Source: a bacterium
GTDB lineage: Bacteria > Ratteibacteria > UBA8468 > B48-G9 > DTJG01
Direction: 5' to 3'
NCBI GenBank assembly: GCA_021800535.1
Contig: JAJYYV010000011.1
Coordinates: 1 to 52,544, forward strand
Length of the DNA stretch: 52,544 nt
Shown here: positions 16,860 through 25,010 of the stretch, one piece after another
Position numbering within the stretch: position 1 is the stretch's first letter
Layout of the letters: the number at the start of each line of letters is the position of its first letter
The notes under the pieces: generated by a model
The model's database searches: none
What the model was told of the DNA's origin: nothing
Seen by the model: the letters and a program-made list of their open reading frames with translations, nothing else
Translations under genes and position numbers: made by a program

Positions 16860-17885
16860 ATGGAAAAAAATAATAAAAAGAAACTTAAAATTGTTTTATT
16901 AGGTTGCGGTGGTATGATGGGTGCTCATGTAAACAGGCTCAAACAAATGTCAGAAGTAGAAATTATCGGCCTTTGTGATGTAAATATGGAAATTCTTAAA
17001 AAATTTGTAGAGCATAATATAATTAATACATCCTATAAACCCAAACTTTTTACTAATGCTTTAGAGATGTACAATGTTTGCAAACCTGATGCTGTATTTA
17101 TCAGTACTCCCCATACACAACATTATCAGCAGGGTATACAAGCTCTTGATGCCGGTTGTCATGTATTTATGGAAAAACCTATGGTAACAAAATTAGAAGA
17201 AGCTTATAAATTAGATGAAAAAGTAAAAAATACAGGTAAGATTTTAGTTGTTGGTTATAATAGTTCCTGTTCTCCGGAATTTAATTATTTACGCAACATA
17301 ATTAGAAATAAAACATTAGGAAAATTAGAATTAGTGTCAGGGCATCTTTCCCAGGATTGGTTAAGATTTACTATTGGAACATGGAGACAAAATCCAGTTT
17401 TATCAGGCGGAGGTCAAGCTTATGATTCTGGTGCTCATATTTTTAATAGTTTATGCTGGTCAGTAGAATCAGATATTGAAGAGGTTTTCTCTTATGTTGA
17501 CAATCATGGAACACCTGTGGATATTAATTCGGTTAGTAGTATTAAATTTACCAATGGTGTATTAGCAAATATTACTATAGGTGGTAATTGCCCGGGAGGA
17601 AGTTCTTTTATGGGATTCTTTTTTGATGAAGGTCATGTAGAAATAGATGGATGGGGTGGTAGTTTCATAAATGTGTGGAAAGGTCCAGACAAATTAAAAT
17701 ATCCATTGATTACTCCAGAAATGGGGGCAATCTCTCCAGACCATAATTTTATTGATGCAATTTTAGGACGGGTTGAAGCTTTAACAACCGTGAAAAATGG
17801 TGTTGTTCAAAGTCAATTGATGGAATGTTTTTATGAATCTCAAAGAACAGGACAACCTGCTAAACCCAAACAACGATTTTTATAA
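16860..17885 (+). CDS. Gfo/Idh/MocA-family NAD(P)-dependent oxidoreductase
   Basis: A 341-residue cytosolic oxidoreductase acting on sugars or cyclitols. The N-terminal Rossmann fold begins KLKIVLLGCGGMMGAHVNRL with the glycine-rich nucleotide-binding loop. PDAVFISTPHTQHYQQGIQAL and VFMEKPMVTKLEEAYKL carry the family's conserved EKP motif, where Lys is catalytic. The C-terminal half is the alpha/beta substrate domain (SGGGQAYDSGAHIFN with the conserved D-x-G-x-H). AAAGGAG precedes the ATG by about 8 bases. It is separated from holA by 160 AT-rich bases and convergent with rpsT. The exact sugar is not predictable; the carbohydrate-rich surroundings fit glycan catabolism. Confidence 0.9.
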   Translation: MEKNNKKKLKIVLLGCGGMMGAHVNRLKQMSEVEIIGLCDVNMEILKKFVEHNIINTSYKPKLFTNALEMYNVCKPDAVFISTPHTQHYQQGIQALDAGCHVFMEKPMVTKLEEAYKLDEKVKNTGKILVVGYNSSCSPEFNYLRNIIRNKTLGKLELVSGHLSQDWLRFTIGTWRQNPVLSGGGQAYDSGAHIFNSLCWSVESDIEEVFSYVDNHGTPVDINSVSSIKFTNGVLANITIGGNCPGGSSFMGFFFDEGHVEIDGWGGSFINVWKGPDKLKYPLITPEMGAISPDHNFIDAILGRVEALTTVKNGVVQSQLMECFYESQRTGQPAKPKQRFL

Positions 17886-17971
17886 AAATTAAATTCAGTA
17901 AAATTTTTGATGGGTTCCTGTAGAGTATAATTTTATGACCTCTGCCAGTTCTTTATTCTTTATTCTTTTAA

Positions 17972-18247
17972 TCAAGGAACTTTGGTTATAAGCTTATTAA
18001 CAAATTTTTGAAGTCTGCTTTTTTTCCTTGAAGCCGTATTTTTATGTAAAACCTTTTTTGATACCGACCTGTCTATCTCCTTTATAGCTTTTTTTAAAAG
18101 TTCTTGATGTTCAGGTTTATTTTCTCTAACAGATATCCTGGTTTTTTTAATTAATTCTTTTATTTTAGTCTTTTTTATTTTATTTCTATTTCTTTTTTTT
18201 ATTTCCTGTCTTTGTCTTTTTAAAACACTTGTTTTTTTCTTTGCCAT
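17972..18247 (-). CDS. rpsT: 30S ribosomal protein S20
   Basis: A 91-residue, very basic protein with the S20 pattern: MAKKKTSVLKRQRQEIKKRN, then KKAIKEIDRSVSKKVLHKNTASRKKSRLQKFVNKL. S20 is a primary 16S rRNA binder in the body of the small subunit. The length is normal. A strong AAGGAGG lies 8 bases before the ATG, 12 bases after the stop of the gene at 18260-18586, so both are likely co-transcribed. Proximity to holA is a common bacterial arrangement. Confidence 0.96.
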   Translation of the reverse strand: MAKKKTSVLKRQRQEIKKRNRNKIKKTKIKELIKKTRISVRENKPEHQELLKKAIKEIDRSVSKKVLHKNTASRKKSRLQKFVNKLITKVP

Positions 18248-18259
18248 TAATTCCCCTCC

Positions 18260-18586
18260 TTATAGGGCATCACCTATGCTTGTGTCAGGTCCATCTTTTA
18301 CTATTACATATTCTCTTGTTCCTTTTGTAATAATTTCAATTTTATTAACATCAAAAGTATCCGGCAATATTCTTATATGAGCAATATTATCTCTTGGGAC
18401 AAGAATAATTCTTGATTTTTCATCTATGTCTGCTGGTTTTACCTGTCCTTTAAGAGTAACAATACCCCGTCCATCTATCATTAACCAATTCTCAGTAAAT
18501 TCTATAACTTTCCCAATAAAAACCCACATTCTCTGTTCAGGAAAAAATCTTTTAAATCTTACTTTTACCATTTTACCTTTTATCAT
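18260..18586 (-). CDS. Conserved-looking small protein of unknown function, upstream of rpsT
   Basis: A 108-residue soluble protein that I do not recognise. It is basic at the start (MIKGKMVKVRFKRFF) and then alternates short beta strands with turns (MWVFIGKVIEFTENWLMIDG, then KSRIILVPRDNIAHIRIL), which suggests a small beta-barrel such as an Sm-like or SH3-like fold. There is no signal peptide or membrane segment. GAGG lies 8 bases before the ATG at 18586; a second in-frame Met at residue 6 is possible. Its position just upstream of rpsT and its size suggest a link to RNA or translation, but this is only contextual. Confidence 0.65.
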   Translation of the reverse strand: MIKGKMVKVRFKRFFPEQRMWVFIGKVIEFTENWLMIDGRGIVTLKGQVKPADIDEKSRIILVPRDNIAHIRILPDTFDVNKIEIITKGTREYVIVKDGPDTSIGDAL

Positions 18587-18638
18587 ATTTTATTCCTCAT
18601 TTTTTAAATCTATTAGTATAATAACATATTATAAAATT

Positions 18639-18667
18639 TTGACAAAAAAAATATGTTATGTTATAAA
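18639..18667 (+). promoter_or_regulatory. Near-consensus promoter of the pilus/T4SS-like operon
   Basis: TTGACA (18639-18644), a 17-base spacer and TATAAA (18662-18667) form a near-perfect sigma-70-type promoter on the plus strand. Initiation is expected near 18674, which places the folded element at 18699-18774 inside the 5' leader and about 190 bases of leader before the first gene. Confidence 0.75.
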
Positions 18668-18698
18668 TTTGTGTATTTTTTTTACAATATAAAAATAA

Positions 18699-18774
18699 AA
18701 AGACTGGAAGTCAGCTTGGTCGTCAAGTCCCAGTCAAGAACTGAACCAAGTGAAAGCTTCCAGTCTTTGTTTTT
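18699..18774 (+). ncRNA. Structured leader RNA with terminator-like stem and competing pairing
   Basis: The leader folds into nested helices: a perfect 12-bp outer stem AAAGACTGGAAG (18699-18710) with CTTCCAGTCTTT (18757-18768), an inner CTTGGT/ACCAAG stem (18715-18720 with 18745-18750) and a small CAGT/ACTG hairpin (18731-18734 with 18740-18743). A U-rich run (TTTGTTTTT, 18766-18774) follows, as in an intrinsic terminator. GACTGG at 18702-18707 can alternatively pair with an internal CCAGTC at 18730-18735, giving a mutually exclusive conformer. This is the layout of an attenuator or riboswitch. It does not match c-di-GMP-I, c-di-GMP-II, SAM, TPP, purine or fluoride riboswitch cores that I know. 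Confidence 0.6.
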
Positions 18775-18867
18775 AAATAATACTTAAAGTATATATTTTA
18801 TTAATATTATTATACTTATTTATAATATTTTTGTAAATAGATAATAACAAAAAAGGAGAAAAAGACT

Positions 18868-19467
18868 ATGCAATGTAAAAAAATAATAATTCTTTTTTTC
18901 GTTTCAATTTATATCTCTGGAATATCTTTTGCTTCAGAAACAAGCAATGCTAATAGTCAGGTGGAACAATTAATTAATTCTCCACAGGGTCAGGCATTAT
19001 ATAATCTTGAAATACAAATAAGCCAGCAGAAAAAACAGAATGAATTGCTTAAACTTAAAGAAGAAGCAATTAAACTACAAAAGGAAATTCGGAATGCTTC
19101 TGCTCCAAGTCAACCCACATTACCTACTACTGCTCCTTCTTATCAATTCCCTACAAAAGGGTATTTTGCTCCTTCACCAGGATTTCAGGAACCTTTTACT
19201 TCTATCTTAAAAAAGAAAAAAACTTTTCAGGTAATGATGGTGGAAAAAGATATTAATGCTCTTGTTAAACAAAATGGGTCTTTTTATTTTGTTAAGATAG
19301 GAGATAGATTAAATAGGGCAAGAGTAATAAGAATATCCGGATATGGTATTACACTGGATAAAAACGGAACAAGGACTTTTTATCCTTTATCTATTATTAT
19401 CCCGGATAATAACAAACAATTACCAATTTTACAAAATGGTGCAAATAGGTCAAATACTATTAAATAA
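18868..19467 (+). CDS. PilP/GspC-like periplasmic pilus-assembly protein
   Basis: A 199-residue exported protein with signal peptide MQCKKIIILFFVSIYISGIS, a coiled-coil-like helix (residues ~48-75, SQQKKQNELLKLKEEAIKL), a Pro/Ser/Thr-rich linker (~78-110) and a C-terminal small beta domain, NGSFYFVKIGDRLNRARVIR then ISGYGITLDKNGTRTFYPLS. That last block matches the homology-region fold of PilP/GspC, especially R64-type PilP proteins, whose conserved core is V-x-x-G-D followed by I-x-x-x-G-V-x-L. These proteins connect the inner-membrane platform to the secretin. A strong AAAAGGAG precedes the ATG. It is the first gene after the structured leader, and its end overlaps the ATPase start by 32 bases. 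No secretin gene is in the window. Confidence 0.65.
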   Translation: MQCKKIIILFFVSIYISGISFASETSNANSQVEQLINSPQGQALYNLEIQISQQKKQNELLKLKEEAIKLQKEIRNASAPSQPTLPTTAPSYQFPTKGYFAPSPGFQEPFTSILKKKKTFQVMMVEKDINALVKQNGSFYFVKIGDRLNRARVIRISGYGITLDKNGTRTFYPLSIIIPDNNKQLPILQNGANRSNTIK

Positions 19468-21064
19468 AAAAAAGATTTCACAATCTCAATTATCACATGC
19501 TTTAAATATTCAAAAACGCACAGGAGAATTAATAGGACAAATTCTCTCCAAATATCATTTTATTTCAGAAGAAGACCTAGTAGAAGCACTTTCACAACAA
19601 ATAAATATTCCTATCTGGGATAAACCTGTATCAAAAATAGACCACTCTATTATTGAAAAAATAGGCTTGCCACAGGCACAAAATAGAGGGATACTTCCTG
19701 TATTAAATGGTGGGAATACTCCAATAATATTACTTCAAGACCCGACAAATAGTTTAACAATAAGTTTTCTCGTTCAGCATGGCTTGGTTTATCCAAGATA
19801 TATTGTTTCTCCTTCTCTTATTAAAAAACATCTTGAAGAACTTGTCCCTATTTCAGCAAGGATTTCACATCTTAATTCTATTATTCAGGAAATAGAGCAT
19901 TCAGGATTATCCGGTAATAAAATGAAAGAATTTTTAAATACTATCCTTGAAGAAGCAGTAATAACAAATGCTTCTGATATACACATAGAACCAAATGCTT
20001 TGACCTCTGATATAAGATTTAGAATAGATGGCATACTAACTCCTATTGTTTCTTTGCCATATCATTCTCATGAGAATTTATTAAATGTTATTTATTCGCT
20101 ATCTTCAATTACACAATCAGAATTTTCAAGATTTCACGACGCAAACTTTTCTTTCCCGTATTATAACAGAACAATAGATATTCGTGTTTCTTCTATTCCT
20201 ACAACAAAATACAGAGCAACGATTGTTTTAAGATTGCTTGATAGATACAAAACAATTATGCCTCTGAAATACCTCGGATATAGAAAACACCAGATAGATA
20301 CAATTCAAAATTTAACATCAAAACCACAGGGGCTTTTTCTTTTTACAGGACCAACTGGAAGCGGAAAAACAACATCGCTATACTCAATTCTTTCTATGCT
20401 TCGCACAGAAGAAGTAAAAGTGATTACAATAGAAGACCCAGTAGAAGTGGAACTGCCATTAACTCAACAGGTAGAAGTCAATGAACAGGCAGAAATAACT
20501 TTTTCTTCTGCTTTACGGGCATTTTTAAGACACGACCCTGATATAATACTTGTAGGAGAAATAAGAGATAGAGAAACTGCTATGGAAGCAATAAGGGCTT
20601 CTCTTACAGGACATCTTACTTTCTCAACACTACACACACAGGATACTTTTACAAGTATTACAAGGCTTATGGACATTGGAGTTTCTTTATCATATCTTGG
20701 AACTTCACTGGAAGCAGTTATCAGCCAAAGATTAATAAGAAAACTATGCGGATTTTGTAAAAAAGAAATTGGTGTGCCACAATCTTATGAAAATAAAATA
20801 AAAACAAAAACTATATATAAGCCTGTTGGTTGTAGTTATTGTAATAATGGATATAAAGGAAGAACCGTAGTAGTGGAAATACTTGAAATAAAAGGAGAAT
20901 TAAAAGAAGTAATGAAAGAAGGGAATTATAAAAAAGTAAAAGAAAAAATATCTGAAATTCAAAACAATGGATTTGTTTCTTTACTGCAAGACGGATATTC
21001 TTTGATAGAACAAGGGATAACTTCTATTGAAGAAATAGAAAGGGTGGTGGGTCGTGAAGATTGA
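19436..21064 (+). CDS. GspE/PilB/PilQ(R64)-type assembly ATPase
   Basis: A 542-residue hexameric secretion/pilus ATPase. The start at 19436 gives MVQIGQILLNKKKISQSQLS, the normal MshEN/T2SSE N-domain opening; the longer frame from 19343 is rejected. The catalytic half contains Walker A GPTGSGKTT (305-313), the Asp box region VKVITIEDPVE, the Walker B region PDIILVGEIRDRETAMEA and a His box LTFSTLHTQDTFTSI. The tetracysteine zinc motif of GspE/PilB is intact (C438, C441, C466, C469). It powers extension of a pilus or pseudopilus. It overlaps the next gene, a GspF/PilC platform protein, by 11 bases. It is the only assembly ATPase visible in this operon, which otherwise carries F-type conjugation-apparatus genes without VirB4. 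Confidence 0.95.
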   Translation: MVQIGQILLNKKKISQSQLSHALNIQKRTGELIGQILSKYHFISEEDLVEALSQQINIPIWDKPVSKIDHSIIEKIGLPQAQNRGILPVLNGGNTPIILLQDPTNSLTISFLVQHGLVYPRYIVSPSLIKKHLEELVPISARISHLNSIIQEIEHSGLSGNKMKEFLNTILEEAVITNASDIHIEPNALTSDIRFRIDGILTPIVSLPYHSHENLLNVIYSLSSITQSEFSRFHDANFSFPYYNRTIDIRVSSIPTTKYRATIVLRLLDRYKTIMPLKYLGYRKHQIDTIQNLTSKPQGLFLFTGPTGSGKTTSLYSILSMLRTEEVKVITIEDPVEVELPLTQQVEVNEQAEITFSSALRAFLRHDPDIILVGEIRDRETAMEAIRASLTGHLTFSTLHTQDTFTSITRLMDIGVSLSYLGTSLEAVISQRLIRKLCGFCKKEIGVPQSYENKIKTKTIYKPVGCSYCNNGYKGRTVVVEILEIKGELKEVMKEGNYKKVKEKISEIQNNGFVSLLQDGYSLIEQGITSIEEIERVVGRED

Positions 21065-22223
21065 GGTATTAAATAGATTTGGTCAGACAAAAATGTTAGA
21101 TGTGGCAGATAAATCAGAGATTGAGGTTTTGAAAAAACAGGGATTTTTTATTCTTTCACAGAAAAAAACTTTTTCTTTGAAAAGAATAAATGCCTTAAAA
21201 CCTATGCAGTTGGCAGAATTGTTTAGAGACCTTGCTGGATTACTGGAAGTAGGAATTTCCCTAACAGATTCTATAAAGGAACTATCTGTTTCTACAAGCA
21301 AACAAATATCCGGGATACTTGATGAGATATATATAAAACTACAACAGGGATTTTTCTTTTATGAAGCATTAAGTCAGATTGGCGGATTTCCACAAGAGGT
21401 AATATCTTCTGTAAAAGCAGGTGAAAAAGGAGCAGTATTAAAAGATACTTTTGAAAGACTGGCAGAATTTTATTCCAAGAAAGCCAAATTTAATTCAAAA
21501 CTTAAAATGGCACTTATTTATCCAGGTTTTGTTATAGGTGCTATATTTGTTGTGTCAACCGCTGTTTCTATTTTTGTTATTCCTAAAATGATAGGATTTT
21601 TTTCAAAACTGCCTAATCTACCACCTTTAACAAAAATATTTTTACTTATGGCCGGTGTATTATCTCACTTTTGGTGGTTATTTCCTGGTGTTCTTATAGG
21701 ACTTGGATTTTTATTAAGATTTTTGGTATCAACAGAAACAGGGATTAAAATACTTGAAAAATTTTCAAATGTAAAAGTATATTTGCCTATTAAGGAAAGA
21801 GTATTTGCCAACTTTTTTTCTTCTCTTGCTATGCTTACAAAAAATGGTGTGCCTTTAATAGAAGCAATAGAAATGGTAGATGTTCAGAATAATGTATTTA
21901 AAAAAAGTTTTAAAAATGTTAAAGAAAAACTAACACAGGGATTTTCATTTTCAGAGGCATTAAGAGAAGAAAAGATTTTCCCTATATTTATAATTCAATC
22001 CATAGCCAAAGGAGAAAAAGGCGCAAACCTATACGAATACATAGACAGAATAGCCCTGTATTATATAGAAAAGACTGATAGAAATTATGAAATGTTTCTT
22101 ACAATAATAGAACCAATTTTAATTAGTCTTGTGGCGGTTTTTGTGGTTTTCTTCGTATTTGCGTTTCTAATGCCTATATACGCAAATTTAAGCAATGTTC
22201 AAATTTTTGGTGGAGGCTATTGA
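21054..22223 (+). CDS. GspF/PilC-type inner-membrane platform protein
   Basis: A 389-residue polytopic membrane protein with two T2SSF repeats, AELFRDLAGLLEVGISLTDS and FANFFSSLAMLTKNGVPLIEAIEMV. Hydrophobic segments are near residues 160-185, 195-225 and the C-terminus (IIEPILISLVAVFVVFFVFA). GspF/PilC forms the core on which the extension ATPase acts to add pilin subunits. It starts with GTG at 21054 inside the ATPase gene. The TTGACA of a possible internal promoter overlaps its stop codon. The pair corresponds to PilQ-PilR of the IncI1/R64 thin-pilus system, or PilB-PilC elsewhere. Confidence 0.94.
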   Translation: MKIEVLNRFGQTKMLDVADKSEIEVLKKQGFFILSQKKTFSLKRINALKPMQLAELFRDLAGLLEVGISLTDSIKELSVSTSKQISGILDEIYIKLQQGFFFYEALSQIGGFPQEVISSVKAGEKGAVLKDTFERLAEFYSKKAKFNSKLKMALIYPGFVIGAIFVVSTAVSIFVIPKMIGFFSKLPNLPPLTKIFLLMAGVLSHFWWLFPGVLIGLGFLLRFLVSTETGIKILEKFSNVKVYLPIKERVFANFFSSLAMLTKNGVPLIEAIEMVDVQNNVFKKSFKNVKEKLTQGFSFSEALREEKIFPIFIIQSIAKGEKGANLYEYIDRIALYYIEKTDRNYEMFLTIIEPILISLVAVFVVFFVFAFLMPIYANLSNVQIFGGGY

Positions 22224-22249
22224 CAAAACATATTAATCTATGAAATAAT
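22220..22249 (+). promoter_or_regulatory. Possible internal promoter before the FG-GAP gene
   Basis: A perfect TTGACA (22220-22225), overlapping the stop codon of the gspF-like gene, is followed after 18 bases by AATAAT (22244-22249), five of six matches to the -10 consensus. The 82-base gap here is the longest between genes in this operon, so the surface protein and prepilins may have extra transcription. Confidence 0.45.
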
Positions 22250-22305
22250 ATTATTGAAAAAAATAAATCAATTTATAAGTAATATTACTAAAAATATAAG
22301 GAATT

Positions 22306-23742
22306 ATGGAAAAAGTCCCAGTCAAAAAAGTAAGTATATTATTATGGTTGGTTGTTGCCAGCATTTTCTTTGCTGTTCAATTCGCTCACGCACAAAGCAT
22401 TTCTTTTGCACAAACAAATCCAGGTAATAATAATTTTCTTATTGATACCCAGGATTTCGCCAATGTAGAAACAAGTGCTTATCAGGACGCTTTATTTAGT
22501 CCATCAACATCAAATAATGGCTACCTTTATGTTGCATGGGGTGGACCTGTAAATATTAACTCATTCGGGCAGATTACTTCTGATTCTGATTTTACTGATA
22601 CTACTTTGGTATCAAATTTAAGCAATGATGGTGGGGCTCAATTTGCTGATATTTATAATAATGGCACAATAGATGTTGTAGTGCTTCAACAAAATAGTAG
22701 TGCTCCTGATTTTTATGTATTTCAATATCTTGGTAATAGAAAATTTGGTCAACAACAATTACTTTTTTCTGGAACATATCCGAGTAATTGGTATGGCTAT
22801 ACTTTACAAGCAGTCGTAGACCTTGAAGGAAATGGGTATCCTGATATTATTTGTAGAGGTCTATATTATGTAGGAACAACTTTGGAATATGAAACAATAA
22901 TATACTGGAATAATGATGGCACTTTTTCCGCAAGTGATTCCACTATAATTCCCAATGCTTATTATGAAGGTGCAGCAGATTGGACTGGTAATGGGCTAAA
23001 AGATTTAATTATGTTTTCAAGTCAATCTTCTTCTTCGGGAAATGGAAATCCTATTGAAATATATATGCAGACTTCCAAAGGTGTTTTTCCTTCTTCTCCC
23101 ACTTATACTTTTTCAGGTATTAACGGATATGGTTATGCGGGATTTACTGGGTATGGTGGCACTCCAACTGACGCTCCAATAGTTATTGGGAATTTTACTG
23201 GTAAATATCCGTCATTTTTAGCAGTTCAATTTAATCCTGTTAGTTCAGGCACAGCCGCAAATGAAATAGTTTTATTCTCTAATAACTGGATACAAAATGG
23301 AAGTGGGTTTACGCTTCTTCCTGTATGGACTGATAATAATACCCCACAAGAGGGAATATCACTGATGGGTTCGTCAGCAGATATAAATGGAGATGGTAAT
23401 CCTAATTTTGTGATTGATAGAGGCTATGAACCTTATAATTATTCAACTCTTGAAGTATGGTATACTGCCCCACTTGATAATGCCATTACTTTTGAAACAC
23501 AGATAATAACTTCTGGTGATAATAGTGCTCAATCTTATGGTTATGTAGGCAATCTGACAAATTCAGGGCTTGCTGATATAGAAAATGATGGATATGTATA
23601 TTATGCTTACAAAGATACACCAATTCCTACACCTGTTTTCCCTACTGGTGGAGGTGGTGGCGGTGGGGGTGGTGCAGTAGACCCTGTTTTAATAATTCCA
23701 ATATTGGCTTTGGTTTATGTTAAGAGAAAATATAGGAGGTAA
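22306..23742 (+). CDS. Surface FG-GAP/VCBS-repeat protein with GlyGly-CTERM-like tail
   Basis: A 478-residue exported protein. The signal peptide region ends VQFAHAQ. The body has degenerate FG-GAP/VCBS-type repeats of a beta-propeller, each with a D-x-x-x-x-G-x-x-D-like loop: FADIYNNGTIDVVVL, VVDLEGNGYPDIICRG, AADWTGNGLKDLIMF and SADINGDGNPNFVID. The C-terminus is striking: nine consecutive glycines, then AVDPVLIIPILALVYVKRKYRR, a glycine run plus hydrophobic segment plus basic tail. This is the tripartite shape of GlyGly-CTERM signals, which are handled by rhombosortase in bacteria with type II secretion. It is probably an adhesin or surface propeller displayed by the machinery encoded around it. 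It lies between gspF and the prepilins. Confidence 0.72.
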   Translation: MEKVPVKKVSILLWLVVASIFFAVQFAHAQSISFAQTNPGNNNFLIDTQDFANVETSAYQDALFSPSTSNNGYLYVAWGGPVNINSFGQITSDSDFTDTTLVSNLSNDGGAQFADIYNNGTIDVVVLQQNSSAPDFYVFQYLGNRKFGQQQLLFSGTYPSNWYGYTLQAVVDLEGNGYPDIICRGLYYVGTTLEYETIIYWNNDGTFSASDSTIIPNAYYEGAADWTGNGLKDLIMFSSQSSSSGNGNPIEIYMQTSKGVFPSSPTYTFSGINGYGYAGFTGYGGTPTDAPIVIGNFTGKYPSFLAVQFNPVSSGTAANEIVLFSNNWIQNGSGFTLLPVWTDNNTPQEGISLMGSSADINGDGNPNFVIDRGYEPYNYSTLEVWYTAPLDNAITFETQIITSGDNSAQSYGYVGNLTNSGLADIENDGYVYYAYKDTPIPTPVFPTGGGGGGGGGAVDPVLIIPILALVYVKRKYRR

Positions 23743-23747
23743 ATATT

Positions 23748-24989
23748 ATGAATAAGAAAGGTTTTACTCTACTTGAAACTATGCTTGTAGTTGGTATTTT
23801 ATCTTTTATGGCCGCAACACTAATCCCTGCGACTATAAAAATGATAAATCTTAATCAGGCAAAAAGTGTAGCAAAAGAAATCACTGGAATACAGGAAGCA
23901 GAAAGAAGTTATTATGTTAATCAGATGAACCTAAATAATGGTGCAGGCTCATGGGCAGATACTATACAGCAATTACAACAGGGCGGTTATATTCCTTCCA
24001 CCTGGGGCGGAAATAGTATCTTTGGAAATCCTTATACAATTACTGATAATGGAAGCACTATGACCGTAGCAACAACTCTACCTTTGGGATTACAGGGAGT
24101 AATCCAGTCAGATAATATTGATGTAACCACTTCTGATACCACTTTATCTAATATAGAAGTAGATTCAACAATTCCTGTGCCTGCCGCAGAACCAGCATTA
24201 TCAGGACTTGTCCATAGATATGGAAGCGGTGAAAGTAGAACAGCAACACAATCTATCGGAACAACAGGAAGTTTAGTTATTGGTGTTTCACCTTCACAGG
24301 ATAATGTAGATAAAACAATAGCGGAAAATCCAGACCCAATTGATAACACAAATGATGGAACTAATGCAGAAACTATACCTGATATTTATGACCCTGCTCT
24401 TAAAATAGCAGGTATTAGTAAATCAGGCTGGCTATCACAGGCAAGTTTCCCGACAAATTTAAATACAAGAGAAATAAGAATTTTCGGAATGACTGAAATT
24501 TATCTTCCTGCTGATTTTCAAATTTCTTCTTTATACGCGGTAGTAACAGTTGCAGACGCTTTGAATGGTTATTACGGAACATATACCACAGGTTATACAG
24601 AAGAGCCCAGTAATATGCAAGGAATGAATCTGTATAGTATATCTAAACCTTATTGGACTTATTGGACAGGGGGTGGCCCTTGGGACCCTACTATTTATTG
24701 CACAGGAACACTTGAAGGTCAGTCTGTTTCTTTCACCGCAAGCATTAACGGTTGGGAAACAAATCCTTGTGCGACAATAACATTTAATTCGCCGGCAAGT
24801 GTTGTAAGTGCTACAACATATTTTGCAGAATATAATGGTGATTCTTTTGAACCGGGTGTAGTAATGGACGCTGTGGTAGGACAATCAATTATGAATAACG
24901 GAAACGAAGTAATAGTTGATAATCCTATTGTAGGATATGGGACAGAAGTAACTTATCCATTTGATACAACAATAGTATTTAATATATAA
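23748..24989 (+). CDS. Large prepilin (possible tip/adhesin minor pilin)
   Basis: A 413-residue prepilin. MNKKGFTLLETMLVVGILSF gives a type III signal: basic leader of four residues, Gly at -1, Phe at +1, Glu at +5. An alpha1 helix follows (QAKSVAKEITGIQEAERSYY), and then SIFGNPYTITDNGS, a pilin-core strand pattern. The remaining 270 residues are Thr/Asn/Gly-rich and beta-predicted. That size, far larger than a major pilin, resembles PilV-type tip pilins of thin pili. AGGAGG lies 7 bases before the ATG. No site-specific recombinase or repeated crossover sites (shufflon) are visible beside it. It is part of a block of three prepilins. Confidence 0.82.
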   Translation: MNKKGFTLLETMLVVGILSFMAATLIPATIKMINLNQAKSVAKEITGIQEAERSYYVNQMNLNNGAGSWADTIQQLQQGGYIPSTWGGNSIFGNPYTITDNGSTMTVATTLPLGLQGVIQSDNIDVTTSDTTLSNIEVDSTIPVPAAEPALSGLVHRYGSGESRTATQSIGTTGSLVIGVSPSQDNVDKTIAENPDPIDNTNDGTNAETIPDIYDPALKIAGISKSGWLSQASFPTNLNTREIRIFGMTEIYLPADFQISSLYAVVTVADALNGYYGTYTTGYTEEPSNMQGMNLYSISKPYWTYWTGGGPWDPTIYCTGTLEGQSVSFTASINGWETNPCATITFNSPASVVSATTYFAEYNGDSFEPGVVMDAVVGQSIMNNGNEVIVDNPIVGYGTEVTYPFDTTIVFNI

Positions 24990-25010
24990 CAAAAAAATAG
25001 GAGGAATTTT

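Noticed and set aside
18699-18774. Leader element as a hammerhead ribozyme or known riboswitch
   Set aside because: It contains CUGA and GAAA but not the CUGANGA core in register. The c-di-GMP-I, c-di-GMP-II, SAM, TPP, purine, fluoride and ZTP signatures I know are also absent.
19343-19435. N-terminal extension of the GspE-type ATPase
   Set aside because: It overlaps the preceding gene in another frame; the family N-terminus begins at 19436.
23639-23674. Glycine-codon run as a phase-variable simple repeat
   Set aside because: The codons are mixed (GGT, GGA, GGC, GGG), so there is no long mono- or trinucleotide tract likely to slip.
23748-24989. Shufflon-like DNA inversion system at the large prepilin gene
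   Set aside because: No repeated crossover sites or partial alternative C-termini and no site-specific recombinase were seen within the operon.
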